Origin: Gymnopilus junonius
Lineage: Eukaryota; Basidiomycota; Agaricomycetes; Agaricales; Galerinaceae
NCBI GenBank assembly: GCA_015501075.1
Contig: JADNYJ010000602.1
Location: 1 to 18,833 of the forward strand
Direction of reading: 5' to 3'
Length of the DNA: 18,833 nt
Under the pieces are notes generated by a model, which saw nothing but the letters and a program-made list of their open reading frames with translations, was not told the DNA's origin and ran no database searches. The position numbers were made by a program, and so were the translations under genes. Positions 1-9,583 of this stretch are shown in pieces (position 1 is the first letter of the stretch; every line of letters starts with the position of its first letter).

Positions 1-98
1 TCATAGTGAGCGGTCACGACCCTGATGGGAAGTGTCAGACAAGGTTAGAGACGAAGGAGAGAGAACGCTGGGAGGGATAAATGGCGAGGACGTGTTGG

Positions 99-249
99 TT
101 TATAAGGAACACGGCGTCCGTCTGCTAAAAGGACTCAGTTCGGCAGCGGAGGGGGGTAGGATATGATATATGTCAAAAAGTTTGCTGCTGCCTTTTTATC
201 AGATAAACACCTCATCACACCATCACGCGGATCTAACTTTATCAGATAA
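99..249 (-). promoter_or_regulatory. Possible promoter of a gene leaving the left edge
   Basis: Positions 99-104 read TATAAA on the minus strand. Further upstream, at 196-206 and 239-249, are two identical copies of the palindrome TTATCAGATAA, each followed by AC. Each copy joins two inverted GATA half-sites of the kind bound by fungal GATA zinc-finger factors. A minus-strand ATG lies at 4-2, preceded by a pyrimidine-rich leader, so the arrangement would suit the promoter of a gene running off the left end. Only four bases of that gene would be in view, so its existence is inference. Confidence 0.3.
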
Positions 250-449
250 ACGACCAACACCGGCCGTATGACCAAAACGCCTCAAGTATCTGGCCGCCAT
301 CGGCACTCTACTATACTTTAACCATAGGCTTCTGTAAGCAGCCTAAAGCCCGTAGCTACAGTGACAGCCATTGAACAGTCTTCTTCTGACTGTTCATCAA
401 TGCCAGCAAATTATTTATTACTGGCTACATACTTCAAATCGGATTGTAC

Positions 450-1254
450 TGTCGGAAAACCGCTAAGGGCATTATAATGCCGATAATGCCGGTAATGCGG
501 AGCCTTAATTATAATCCAATTATAACGCAAAGTGGATATTCCGTAATTCGGCATGCCAATTATAATGCTCGAGCTCGATCATAATGCACAGGGCCTATGT
601 TAGGAAAATGGAAGCAGTGCCTCCGGGCACTTGCCTTATTTCGTTCTTACCTTTGTATTTCGGCTCTCACGATTCTTACTTACTTACCTAACACTGTTGA
701 AATTAAGTGGCATACGCGTTAATCGAACATGAGACTTACCTGAAATAATAACCTTGAGACGTACATAACTTACCGCTGCGCCATAGCGCTTTTTCATGTA
801 AAGGAACCTAGAGCTTCAAAGCAGCCAGTGACCGCCAGTGACCGCACCTTCCTAAAACGGCCTGATTAATCAAAGTCCCTATATTTTCCTATCCAGACAC
901 TACAGTGGTCTCCTCCCTACTTTTAGCTGCTTAATGTCAGTGATAATTGATGTAAAATATAAAATATCTAATTGCACTTTGAATGACAGTCAAATCTTTG
1001 GGGGATCATGCAGAATCGACGTTGAACTCAATGCCATATAAACCAACCGATAGCTCGGGACTTGATCAATCAGACCGCTTAGCCGGCTCCGGCATTACCG
1101 AACATCCGATTTGCATTATCTTATCAGTCCCTTTGATTATAATTTGGCCAGTAGAGCTATAAATGGAATCGGGGCATCATAATGTGCATTATAACGGGGT
1201 TTGCCTGGGAAATAATGCGCACCGCATTATAATGCCCTCCGGGGTTTTCCGACA
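450..1254. mobile_element. Non-autonomous inverted-repeat element (MITE-like), 805 bp
   Basis: The two ends are inverted copies of each other. The left end starts TGTCGGAAAACC at 450, and the reverse complement of the right end, starting at 1254, begins with the same 12 bases. Over the first 31 bp the arms match at 27 positions; the four mismatches are together at arm positions 13-16. Each arm ends in the perfect palindrome GCATTATAATGC (469-480 and 1224-1235). Behind both arms are scattered copies of ATAATGC, AATTATAA and related motifs (482-590 and 1136-1220), typical of subterminal transposase-binding clusters. There is no credible ORF inside, so the element is non-autonomous. Only a 2-bp AC duplication flanks it; no longer target-site duplication is visible, so I do not assign a superfamily. 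Confidence 0.75.
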
Positions 1255-1703
1255 ACAGCCATGTCATGCCGTCGTGGCATCAGCACGTTTGCCAGTGTCT
1301 AAACGGAGTTTAGCCCAGAGTCGTTCTAGTAGAACTTCTACTGCGCGATGAAACGATAAACAGAATCAGATCGTCGTTTGTATCAATAATAGTTTACACG
1401 GAACCTGTCTTTCATGCCGATTGGTAGGGCAGCCTGTAAAGCGTCTAGGAAATGCTCAAGCGTGCAAATGACAGGCCCCATTTGGATTGAAAGTGTGCAG
1501 GTTCTCAAGTGTTTCCGAGGTGTAGATCTGTTACAAGTTGGATATATTTCGACCACGTGGCTACTGAAAATAGTCATACCACAAGGTTGATTCCAAATCC
1601 ATAGAGATGATATCATGATAGTAGGTATCGTCGAGTCACAAGTCCGGAAAAGGACGCCGAAATGCAATGGTATATTCTACCTGACCTTGCAATGAGGCAA
1701 ACC
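1255..1703. other. Gene-free stretch between the repeat element and the SH3 gene
   Basis: This is the 3' flank of the SH3-protein gene. A 94-codon minus-strand frame (1383-1667) has no recognisable domain and no good splice context; I regard it as chance. No tRNA or other RNA gene was seen. Confidence 0.5.
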
Positions 1704-2535
1704 TCAGAAAATAGCGCGAACCAGTCCACCACCGATAGCAGATCCTGTCAAGAGATGCATGTATTAAGGGGTAGTTACGCCATTGAACCTTTATGAATTT
1801 ACCTGCTCCAAATCCAACACCTCCAACTGCAGAATGAGCCAGCTTAAAATAAGGTCAAGCATAAGCGAATCGACTGCATAGACGTTTATACTACTTACAG
1901 TGCTTTTGTACTGGCCATACTTGTCTTTCTTTTGCTCTGTGCCAGCCTTCTCCTGGAGGCCCAAGGAATTGATGCCTTGACCAGAAGGCGGTGGAAGGTC
2001 GCTTCCGTGAAGAGCCGCACCGAAAGGCCTATAAGCTTTGGGTGCAGCCGCTGAGGGTCCGGGTGCAGGAGCCTGGGCAAGTCGTTCTACATAAGCAGAA
2101 GGGAAGAGGCCTTGTTTGCCGTTGACCCTGCCAGTCCACCAGTCGGCGTTAGTCTCTTCCACAATTTCTACGATATCCCCAGCTTCGAAAGCGAGGTCGT
2201 CAGAATCCTGAAATCTTTCCGTTTAGCTCATGTAAAAAGGATTAACCCGATATATGACTTACCTCACCACTGTACGCCCACAACGCCTTTGCTTGAGGGA
2301 GCGAAGCTGCACGAGGAGCGGGTAGTGGAGGGCTTCGAACCGAGTTCGAAGCCCTCGAATTCAAAGCTGCCATGCCGCCCACATTGTCAGCAGTGGCATT
2401 TGGCAGCTTTGTCAGAATGGCAGATGCATCCCTCTGGGTGATGTAGTTGTGCGAGACCAAGAAAGTGACATTTTGTTCGATCTGAGAGACAATGTGAGCA
2501 AGCATAGCCGCTGCTTGAGGATCTTGAGGAGACAT
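1704..2535 (-). CDS. LSB/Csh3-family SH3 domain protein
   Basis: Small cytoplasmic SH3 adaptor resembling yeast Lsb1/Pin3 and fission yeast Csh3, which bind WASP-type (Las17) actin regulators. Four exons on the minus strand: 2535-2263, 2207-1899, 1842-1803 and 1744-1704, with introns of 55, 56 and 58 nt, giving 220 residues. Residues about 1-50 are the conserved N-terminal helical region (ending near ILTKLPNA). A proline-rich linker follows, then the SH3 domain at about 83-135, which shows ALWAYSGE, the acidic DSDDLAFEAGD loop, the tandem Trp of ADWWTGR and GLFPSAYVERL. The C terminus ends with the family's glycine-rich tail (GVGFGAG, then GGGLVRAIF and stop). That tail is only recovered by joining the two short last exons. 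The start is the ATG in a good context (acaaccATGtct); an in-frame ATG 47 codons upstream adds unrelated residues. It shares a 174-bp divergent spacer with Bud13. Confidence 0.9.
2328..2356. repeat. Perfect 12-bp inverted repeat inside the SH3-protein exon 1
   Basis: GAGGGCTTCGAA at 2328-2339 and TTCGAAGCCCTC at 2345-2356 are exact inverted copies with a 5-base spacer. They lie in the sequence coding for the linker before the SH3 domain and would form a stable hairpin in the mRNA. Confidence 0.8.
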
Positions 2536-2709
2536 GGTTGTAGTCAATGTTAGAGGTGGGAAAGAGCCCTTTGTGATTGCACAGCCGACAGACGACAGAG
2601 GCCCAACGTCAAGGTGATTTAAATGTGGCTGTGCACACGGACTTAAATGACTATTAGTCTTTATGTAATCAACCATCTCTCGACTTGAACTTTCGACTTA
2701 CGCGCAACC
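2536..2709. promoter_or_regulatory. Divergent promoter between the SH3 gene and Bud13
   Basis: 174 bp separate the two opposite start codons, so both genes must draw on overlapping 5' sequence. No clear TATA box was recognised. The bidirectional promoter role is inferred from the arrangement only. Confidence 0.55.
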
Positions 2710-3767
2710 ATGTCCAATTTGAAGGCATATCTGGCCGAAAAGTACATGTCTGGGCCAAAGGCCGATGCAATACTTGCTAAAACAGGCGGCTTAAAGAGGA
2801 AGAAACGAAAGGCAAAGGATGCCATAGGTCCCCAGACTGGTGGTACCCTTATACGCGACGAGGATGGTGGATGGGGAGATATGACGAAAGAAGATGAGGA
2901 TGATCTGACAGAGGCAATGATAGCGAACGATCGGGGCTTTAAGAAAAGGAAGGTTGCAGGTGTAACTGTCGAGTCAAGCTGGATCACCGTGCAAGAAGGA
3001 CTTGCTGATGCACAAGTCAGAGAAGAAAGCCCCCCTCCTGCAGCCGACGAACAGCCTATGGTTGTCGAAGCACCATTTACTGGGGGCCTTGTAAATGCCC
3101 AGCAGCTAAAGAAAATGCTACCTCAGCATAACACCAGTGCGATAGAGAAAATGACCGCGGAAGAGATTGCCCTTGCCCAGGAGACGGTGTATCGTGATAC
3201 CTCTGGAAAGAAGATAGACACGAAAGCAGCTCGAGCAGAGGCGGCGAGATTAAAACGGCTGAGAGAGGAAAAAGAAGCACAGAAAATGGAGTGGGGCAAA
3301 GGCTTGGTCCAAAAAGAGGAAGCTGAGAAACGGAGACAGGAATTGGAGAAGTACAAGCACACAGCGTTTGCTCGACATGCCGATGATAAGGAATTGAATG
3401 AGGAGCTGAAGGCGAAAGAGTTGTGGAACGATCCCGCCGCCGCTTTCCTGACTGTAAGTTATGCAATACCTCATTCATTCCACATTGACGCCAATACTTT
3501 ACTATACAGAAAAAGAAATCAAAGGGGCCTCGGCGACCAGATTATAACGGACCTCCCCCGCCTCCAAACCGGTTTGGCATCAAGCCTGGATACAGATGGG
3601 ATGGCGTTGGTGAGTTGACATTGCCAAAACGGCCTACAGAACAATGTACTGATTATCTTCTATTCGCAGACCGAAGCAATGGCTTTGAGAAGAAATATTT
3701 CCAGAGCCTGAACGCCAGAAAGCGCAAGGTTGCGGAAAGTTATGAGTGGAGTGTGGACGACATGTAA
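2710..3767 (+). CDS. BUD13: Bud13/Cwc26 pre-mRNA splicing factor
   Basis: Nuclear subunit of the RES (retention and splicing) complex, which with Snu17 and Pml1 binds the activated spliceosome and prevents leakage of unspliced pre-mRNA. Three exons, 2710-3453, 3510-3609 and 3670-3767, with introns of 56 and 60 nt, give 313 residues. The N terminus ([19 protein letters not shown]), lysine-rich KRKKRKAK patch and acidic middle are followed by a long charged helix (about 150-240). The C-terminal Cwc26 region spans the last two exons: [20 protein letters not shown], then [20 protein letters not shown] and a final KYFQ segment, the signature that in yeast anchors Snu17. Splicing is needed to restore this signature, which supports both junctions. 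The frame is intact. It is divergent from the SH3 gene. Confidence 0.95.
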
Positions 3768-5221
3768 GGCACATCGGGTGTCCTCCTGATTGTATTTTAT
3801 TCCGGAATGTGTATGCTTTAACTTCCTCATGCTTGTATTCTAATTTAACTTTTGTCGTACCATCTTCAGCTCCTTTATAATTTGCAGCCTCCTGTAGTTG
3901 CATGTATGCAAACGTAGGTGCCTTTTTTCCGAGGATGTGCCTCCCCTCCAGAGCTCCAAGTCGCCATGACACAAAGAGGGCTTGCATAAATTGGTCCCTT
4001 TTCACTCAACATGTACAATCCCTACGTTCTGGCTTATAACACTCCGGAAAACTATTCACCGAAAATCAAGCACGTCTTCAATAGCCCCGATATTATGACG
4101 ATCCTGTCGCGGTAGAACAGCGCATGCTATGCAAAATGGTTGGTTGGTTGAATACCGGCGACGTCCCAGTAGTGCCGATAGCAGGTGGTATAATGTTGGT
4201 ATTAGTTGCAGGTGACCCAAACATTGCTAGATTGCTAGCATTGGATATCATGCTGGAAGACTGTGCTATATTATCGTCTATTCTGGCGGGTGCGAAGCCT
4301 CGGTACTTAGCGATTGAAGAAAGACCCATAGGCTGAGGCAACTGGTCGTATACGAGGTGCTTTAATTTTCTTCTTAAAAATTGAATGCCAATCTTTGTTC
4401 GAGTTGTCAAACACTCTTCGGTCGCTCTCTGTTTTAACCCTGGCGGGCCTATTCCTATTCAGTGGTTGCCTAGTGCCAACAATTAGAAGAGCTCATACTG
4501 AACCTATGAGGACCTCACAATCAAAATTGGTGCCTTCCGAGCGACAGGAAGATAGACGCTGTAACAAATAAAGACGGTCAATGTTCTTTGTAAGTGATTT
4601 TATGTCGCGCGAGTTTATCCTTAACCAGTTTGATATTTTCTAGGGCACTGCGAGAAGGTTATCAAATGTCGATATCGAGAATGGGCTGGGGATGACTCGT
4701 GACTGTGTCGCAGCAACTTCGGTAACCTCGAGTATTCTATTGGAAGTACTTTCAAAACCTTTGCGCATTTCTTTTTTATTGTAACACTAACACTTGTAAT
4801 GGCCCTGTTGATGGCCTTTCTTGAATATATTGAATCAGCACACTCCGACAAACACCAGAAGTGGCTTTACCTTTTCAAGGAAAGTGGATCCGAGGGGTTC
4901 GTCGCAGCCTCGATACCTTATACTCTATCTACTGTGAGAGTTGAAATTGGTGCTGAGAAATAGGAGAAAAAGATATTGTGCTTGCGATGCTTATTTAAAC
5001 AAACCCTGCTTTTAACAGTGTTTGTTAATCTGAAAGTGGAAGATAACGTTAACATATCAAATAGATTGCCAGGTGAGTTGTTTCAAGGTCACTTGACAGC
5101 CTTCATTTAGAGTGGCTGTGAATCCAGGTTTCCCATATACTCTCACCGTCAGAGGGCAGTCAGCAAGGTTCTGTTTCTAAGCACCTTGGTCGATCTGCAA
5201 CCTCTTCTTTAACTATTTACA
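3768..5221. other. 1.45-kb stretch with no supported gene
   Basis: This lies between the Bud13 stop and the start of the Bsd2-like gene. Overlapping open frames at 4093-4410 (-, 105 codons) and 4124-4336 (+, 70 codons) cover the same bases and show no family motif. The minus frame is rich in Ser, Asn, Ile and Pro and could be low-complexity coding or chance. Near 5193-5221 a pyrimidine-rich leader precedes the Bsd2 ATG. No tRNA, repeat array or transposon end was seen. Confidence 0.5.
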
Positions 5222-6593
5222 ATGCCTGGACGCTACGCTCCCCTTCCAAACCCCCGGTCGGCGCCGGACGCAGAGCGAGAAATGGAGGACGCCTTCGATC
5301 TCAACGACGAGCATGAGGAGCATGCTGACCACGAAACTGCGCCTCTTACAAACAGTAATGGTATCCACTCGTCTCGATCAGAACATATGCCAGGAGTGGA
5401 GACCACTGCTATTCCTGGTGTATACGACTTTGAAAGAGAGTACGACTTCCCCCCACCGGGCTCGCCACCCCGTCCATCATCTCGGGCGCTTCCAAATGAC
5501 TTCGGAAATTCCAATGGTCTTCTGCCCACCGCCCCCGTGGTTGTACCGAAACCCCGACAGTCTTTCTTCAGGAGAGCTGTAGGGGCTATTCTTCCAACCC
5601 ATTATCAGCGTGTGCCTACTGAGAATCACCCCACGCGACCCACAGGCGGCGGAATCGAGAATGACGGCGTCTTCGCGAACGTCACAGCTAAACCACAACC
5701 TGGTAGAGTCATCACAACAGAAGATGGAGATGTTCATGTTGTTCCTGAGGATAGTCAGAAAGAAAGCCCACCTGTATGCTTGTTGTCCCACTTCCAATTC
5801 CTTCGGGACGCTCAAAAATTTCTTAGACATATCTTGAAGCGCAAGCAGATGCTGTTCCTCCTTATTGGGAGACCACCATCCATGCGCCAATGGGTATGGA
5901 GGCAGGCAACATGATCATTGATGATCTTCCGGCAGGCTCCTTCTTGGTCTTTTGCCTCAACATCTTTATCTCCTTTTTCTTCCAATTCGTTGGTTTCCTC
6001 CTCACTTACCTTTTGCACACTTCCCATGCAGCTAAATTTGGTTCTCGTGCTGGTCTTGGGCTCACACTCATTCAATATGGATTCTATTCTCGGACAATGA
6101 GTTTTGCGGACGACAGTCAACCCGAATCGGATACGGGCAGCGGGTTGGCTGGGGAGGTCCTCCGCCTGCGACGCCATCAGGCGATGGACACGCCACAGCT
6201 CCAACTGCAAGCCAAGATGACATCGTGTCCTCAACATCCAGGGATTGGCTATCTTTCCTATTTATGACCCTAGGTATGTAAATTGTTCATTCAAACGTTG
6301 TTATCAATATTCATTCACTGACTACAGGATGGTTCCTTTTGCTTTCCTCTGTAATCGGTTTTTGGAGAGTCAAACGCTGGGAAAGAACGATAAGAGCTCC
6401 AGCTTCTCCCCCAAGCACGGATGAAGTCCAAAGAGATGTCAATGTCAGGCGAGGCCTTGAAGAAGCCTTTGGATTATCATTTGCCTCACCCCCCGGACAA
6501 CAGGCTCGGGATGAACATGGTAATCCAGTTGAACCGTACGAGCTTGACGATGCGAGGTTGGCTAGAAATTTGAGAAATGCCGGGTTTTTGTAA
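5222..6593 (+). CDS. Bsd2/Ndfip-family membrane adaptor of Rsp5 ubiquitin ligase (apparent frameshift)
   Basis: Integral Golgi/endosome protein family. In yeast, Bsd2 recruits the HECT ligase Rsp5 through PPxY motifs to sort metal transporters and misfolded membrane proteins to the vacuole. Exons: 5222-5773, 5827-6273 and 6328-6593 (introns 53 and 54 nt). Residues 1-182 are a polar, Pro-rich cytosolic region. A PPTY motif forms exactly across the first splice junction, followed by the family hallmark DAVPPYWETT. Hydrophobic segments lie at about 222-247 and 257-271, the latter including GSRAGLGLTLIQYGFY. A third spans RDWLSFLFMTLGWFLLL, followed by GFWRVKRWERTI. The reading frame of the first two segments does not continue into the third: a one-base deficit is needed between about 6100 and 6200, most simply in the GGGG run at 6151-6154. 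As written, the frame ends at 6267 (330 residues, third segment lost); with one more base it would be about 421 residues. Family identity is firm; whether the shift is real or a sequence error is open. Confidence 0.85.
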
Positions 6594-6907
6594 AATATGT
6601 TCTATTTGCTCTCTGTTTGCCTGGCTCTCGTGGAGCAATTCGGGTCGTCGTTCTGCTATCCTAAAGTGTTTCCAAATCTTCGATGTACATACTCCCACAC
6701 TCGCTTTATTTTGTTACTTTAGTCTATTACTTAGCTTGCCAAGGACGAAATTAGTGCTGCTTTTCTGCAGACCAGTTCGAGACCCTAATATTATCTTTGC
6801 TATCTGCATCTAGTTTTTCTGATTTTTTCCTGTTTCCTCGATGTATTGACATACGCTCAAACACGCTATTTCACCGCTATTCCCGTTTGCCACGCACAGA
6901 ATTAGTG
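6594..6907. other. Convergent 3' spacer between the Bsd2-like gene and Asa1
   Basis: 314 bp of T-rich DNA holding the 3' ends of two convergent genes. The open frames seen here are short and lack motifs. No terminator-like structure was identified. Confidence 0.5.
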
Positions 6908-8475
6908 TCACTTCTCAAAACTGATTAAAGACCAAATTGAAACCCGATTGTCTTTGCTACCCGCAATTAACCATCTCGTTCTTTCAATCTTTTCCTGAAG
7001 GGTCATGTCTTCATCATCACTTTCATTATCATCAACTGCGAGACCTCCACCCTTGTGAACCTTAGGGCCTTCTTCGCATGCTCGAGCAAATTCGACACAT
7101 TGACATGCTAATTTATGATATTTTAACGTTCCGAGAGGCTTGAAGGACTTGGTCGAGTAAAGTCGGATCCTACCTTTTACATGTAAGAAAGCAAAAACAG
7201 CAGAGTGGAGCACCCACTTCCCGTCCCAGCCTCCGGCTGCGCATACTTTACCATCGTCCCGGATTGCAATTGACCCATTTCCTGGGTGCTTGGTCCGGAA
7301 GGCTATCCCATGTTCTTCAGGGGGTGGTCCGTCAATCTAACAAACAAATGAGAGAGAGATTCATGGAACAGGAGCAAATTTAAGCACAGCAAGATCATAA
7401 CGACCCATAATATGGTCTGCTGACACCGTCACAGCAAAATCATTGGCGCGAGATACTTTCATTGCCATGACTGCGAATAATAGTCAGTTGTAAGAACCCT
7501 AAGAGGAGTCAAAACAATTCGCACTTGATTCAGTGTGAAGCTTTGATTTCCACAGAATATCCCAGCCCTCACCCTCAACGGAAGCTTCTTTCTCTGTACG
7601 GGTGTACTCACGCAACACGACGCTTCCATTCTCATAAGCAGTCAGGAGTCGTAGATTTCTGTACTTATTTGAACTCGACGTCGATGGACCGTTGTGGACA
7701 TAATAATAAAGATGCATAGACATGATAATACCTTTCCCCTATTCATGAGACCATGTCCTAGAAGCATAAAAGCAGTAGCAGACCACATACCAGATGTATT
7801 TCTTCCGCTTGGATTAGCAGATAAAATAGGATTGTTGGTTTCCTGCCCAATGGCAGCATGTACGCGGTCATTAGAAGGCAAAGACCATACATCTGCCTTT
7901 GCAAAGTTTGAGACTAATTAAGCGATCCTCATGAGGAGGCTTACTGTCGAGGAGTCTATCAAATTAGGGAGAGCTATCAACGCCTTTGATTTTCCGTTTC
8001 CTACAGTACCATCGGATAATATCACCAAAGAAAATCGACAAAAATTGAGAGCATTGACGTCCATAGAATAGCAGAGTGTTGGGGTGGGGAGATTGGGTAA
8101 ACCTGCCGAACTACCAATTCTAGCAGAGAATGGCGTCTCTTCAACACGCTGCCACACGTGCAGCTTGTTATCCCGTCCATGTCTTCATGACCATCAATCT
8201 TGACGAAGAGCAAGACCACAAGAATATACGGACGTTACGATGAAGTTATCCCATTCCTCGACTCCTAAAATGGAATCAGTATGCGCTATCCAGGAGGCCA
8301 AAGCCCGCAAGGAGCGCGTTGATGTGACAACGACTTTCCCAGAGGCATCTGCGGAATAGACTCGTTCATTGTCGTCTGACAGAGCGAGTGCAGAGAGAGG
8401 TGAAGAGTGGGAACGGAGTAGATGAAGCGGGCTTGGCGGTGGTGGTGCTGGAGGTTTTGGTGCAGTAGTTGACAT
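6908..8475 (-). CDS. ASA1: Asa1, WD40 subunit of the ASTRA complex
   Basis: WD-repeat protein of the ASTRA assembly, which works with Tel2-Tti1-Tti2 and Rvb1/2 in the maturation of PIKK kinases; it is related to animal GNB1L. Seven exons on the minus strand: 8475-8234, 8182-7945, 7896-7791, 7731-7525, 7470-7388, 7336-7218 and 7169-6908. Introns are 48-59 nt and the product is 418 residues with an intact frame. Recognisable stretches in order are HLLRSHSSPLSALALSDDNE, SADASGKVVVTSTRSLRALA, AHTDSILGVEEW, HGRDNKLHVWQRVEETP, CYSMDVNALNFCRFSL, ALIALPNLIDSS, LLTAYENGSVVL, GGWDGKIRLYSTKS and the terminal WLIAGSKDNRVSIWSLIS. The last is a classic WD repeat end. The acidic insert DDNESDDEDM lies just before it. 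The donor of the fifth intron (GTGCTT) is weak and could be placed slightly differently. Convergent with the Bsd2-like gene, divergent from Spc3. Confidence 0.92.
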
Positions 8476-8703
8476 TGAGAACTAGATAGATATCACAAAT
8501 GATTTGAACAAGATCAGACAAAGTTTTCTGGATAGTCAAAAGCAATTAGAGCTGCATTGCCAAATGGACGGGCCGTGGGCGGCGAAGATGAGCAGTCGGG
8601 ACTCACAACAGTTCAAAGCTGTTGCCAATCACACGCAAACACGCCCGACTCGTGTCTGCTCACTCAACGTGTCGCGAGCAATTCACGAACGTATACCCCC
8701 ACC
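8476..8703. promoter_or_regulatory. Divergent promoter between Asa1 and Spc3
   Basis: 228 bp between the opposed start codons of two housekeeping genes. No TATA box was recognised. Open frames crossing it on the plus strand are by-products of the Spc3 first exon. The promoter role is inferred from the geometry. Confidence 0.5.
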
Positions 8704-9460
8704 ATGCACAGTATATTCTCCAGAATCAATAATGGTTCCGCATTCTTGTCGTCATGTATGATGGCCTCTTGGCTGCCATTGCTCTCTCGTCCTTCTTATT
8801 CACTGCCAATGCCGAGGGAGACTTGTCAATCTCGTCTATTAAAGTGTGAGCCCGTATCTTCTATGAGGGAGGATTTCCACCACTGATGTGTGTTTATAAA
8901 GTGTGTCTTCCAATGCCCGGCGATATCCCAATAAAAAGCAAGACTTGGCCTTTATTAATTTCAACATCACGGCCGGTACGAAGCCTTCCCTGCTTGACGG
9001 AAGTAAACTCTTAACATTTGCTCGGAAGATCTATCGCCTCTATTTCATTGGAACACGAAGCAACTCTTCCTCTATCTAGAAGCAGAATATGTGAACAAGC
9101 AAGGGGTGCGCTCTTGAGTTTTTTCCTGGTACAGACTTCGGATTAACGTTCGATCCGTCAGGTGAAGAATGAAGTAGTCATCTGGGATCGTATCATTAGA
9201 CGGAAAGAAGACGCTTTCGTTAAATTTGTGGGCAAGAATAAATACATGTTCCGTGACATCTCGTCGTCATTCAAGTACGCGAATTTCTTTTCCTAAATCC
9301 GTTTGAACCTCAATTGTTCTCTACTATTTACAGAGGCGTACCACCTGCAAATTATTCTCTGAAGTATAATATTATGCCCTACGTAGGAGTTCTACAATAC
9401 GGCGAGGCAGCAAGGACCACTGAAGAAGTTGCCTTCCCAGAACCACAATCGCGCCTGTAG
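8704..9460 (+). CDS. SPC3: Signal peptidase complex subunit Spc3 (apparent frameshift in exon 1)
   Basis: ER membrane subunit of signal peptidase (SPC22/23 family), essential in yeast, with one N-terminal membrane anchor and a lumenal domain. Exons: 8704-8845, 8902-8975, 9029-9105, 9162-9274 and 9334-9460, with introns of 53-59 nt. The start MHSIFSRINN and anchor (LLAAIALSSFLFT) are typical. Further motifs are NARRYPNKKQDLAF, the sequon NIT, DLSPLFHWNTKQLFLYLEAE, NEVVIWDRIIRRKEDA and GKNKYMFRDISSSFKG. The C-terminal domain reads PPANYSLKYNIMPYVGVLQY. The conserved N terminus is split between two frames: the first 21 codons run in one frame and LLAAIALSS continues in another, a one-base deficit at about 8764-8767 (two Cs where three are expected). 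As written, the frame ends after 60 residues. With one more base the protein would be 177 residues, the usual length. Because the gene is essential in yeast and the rest is intact, a sequence error is the likeliest cause. A downstream ATG at 8754 is in the second frame but would lose the conserved start. Confidence 0.88.
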
Positions 9461-9583
9461 TGATTGCTGTTGTCCATAGCTGTATCAATTTCCTGGGTAA
9501 TAATGAAGTTCCGAGCGATATTTATTGGTATTGACAGAAGGGTTTCCTATTCTACTTCAATTATTTTTACTTGCCACCTTATT

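Noticed and set aside
826..845. Tandem CCAGTGACCG repeat inside the inverted-repeat element
   Set aside because: Only two copies of 10 bp; too short to treat as a separate repeat, and no CRISPR-like or satellite structure is present.
2536..2676. Upstream in-frame ATG (2676) for the SH3 protein
   Set aside because: It adds 47 residues not expected in the family and overlaps the Bud13 promoter; the internal ATG at 2535 has the better context and starts the conserved region.
6101..6180. An 80-nt intron that would cure the Bsd2 frameshift
   Set aside because: The length and phase fit, but the donor GTTTTG is poor and the stretch is GC-rich with coding-like reading on either side, so a missing base is simpler; not fully excluded.
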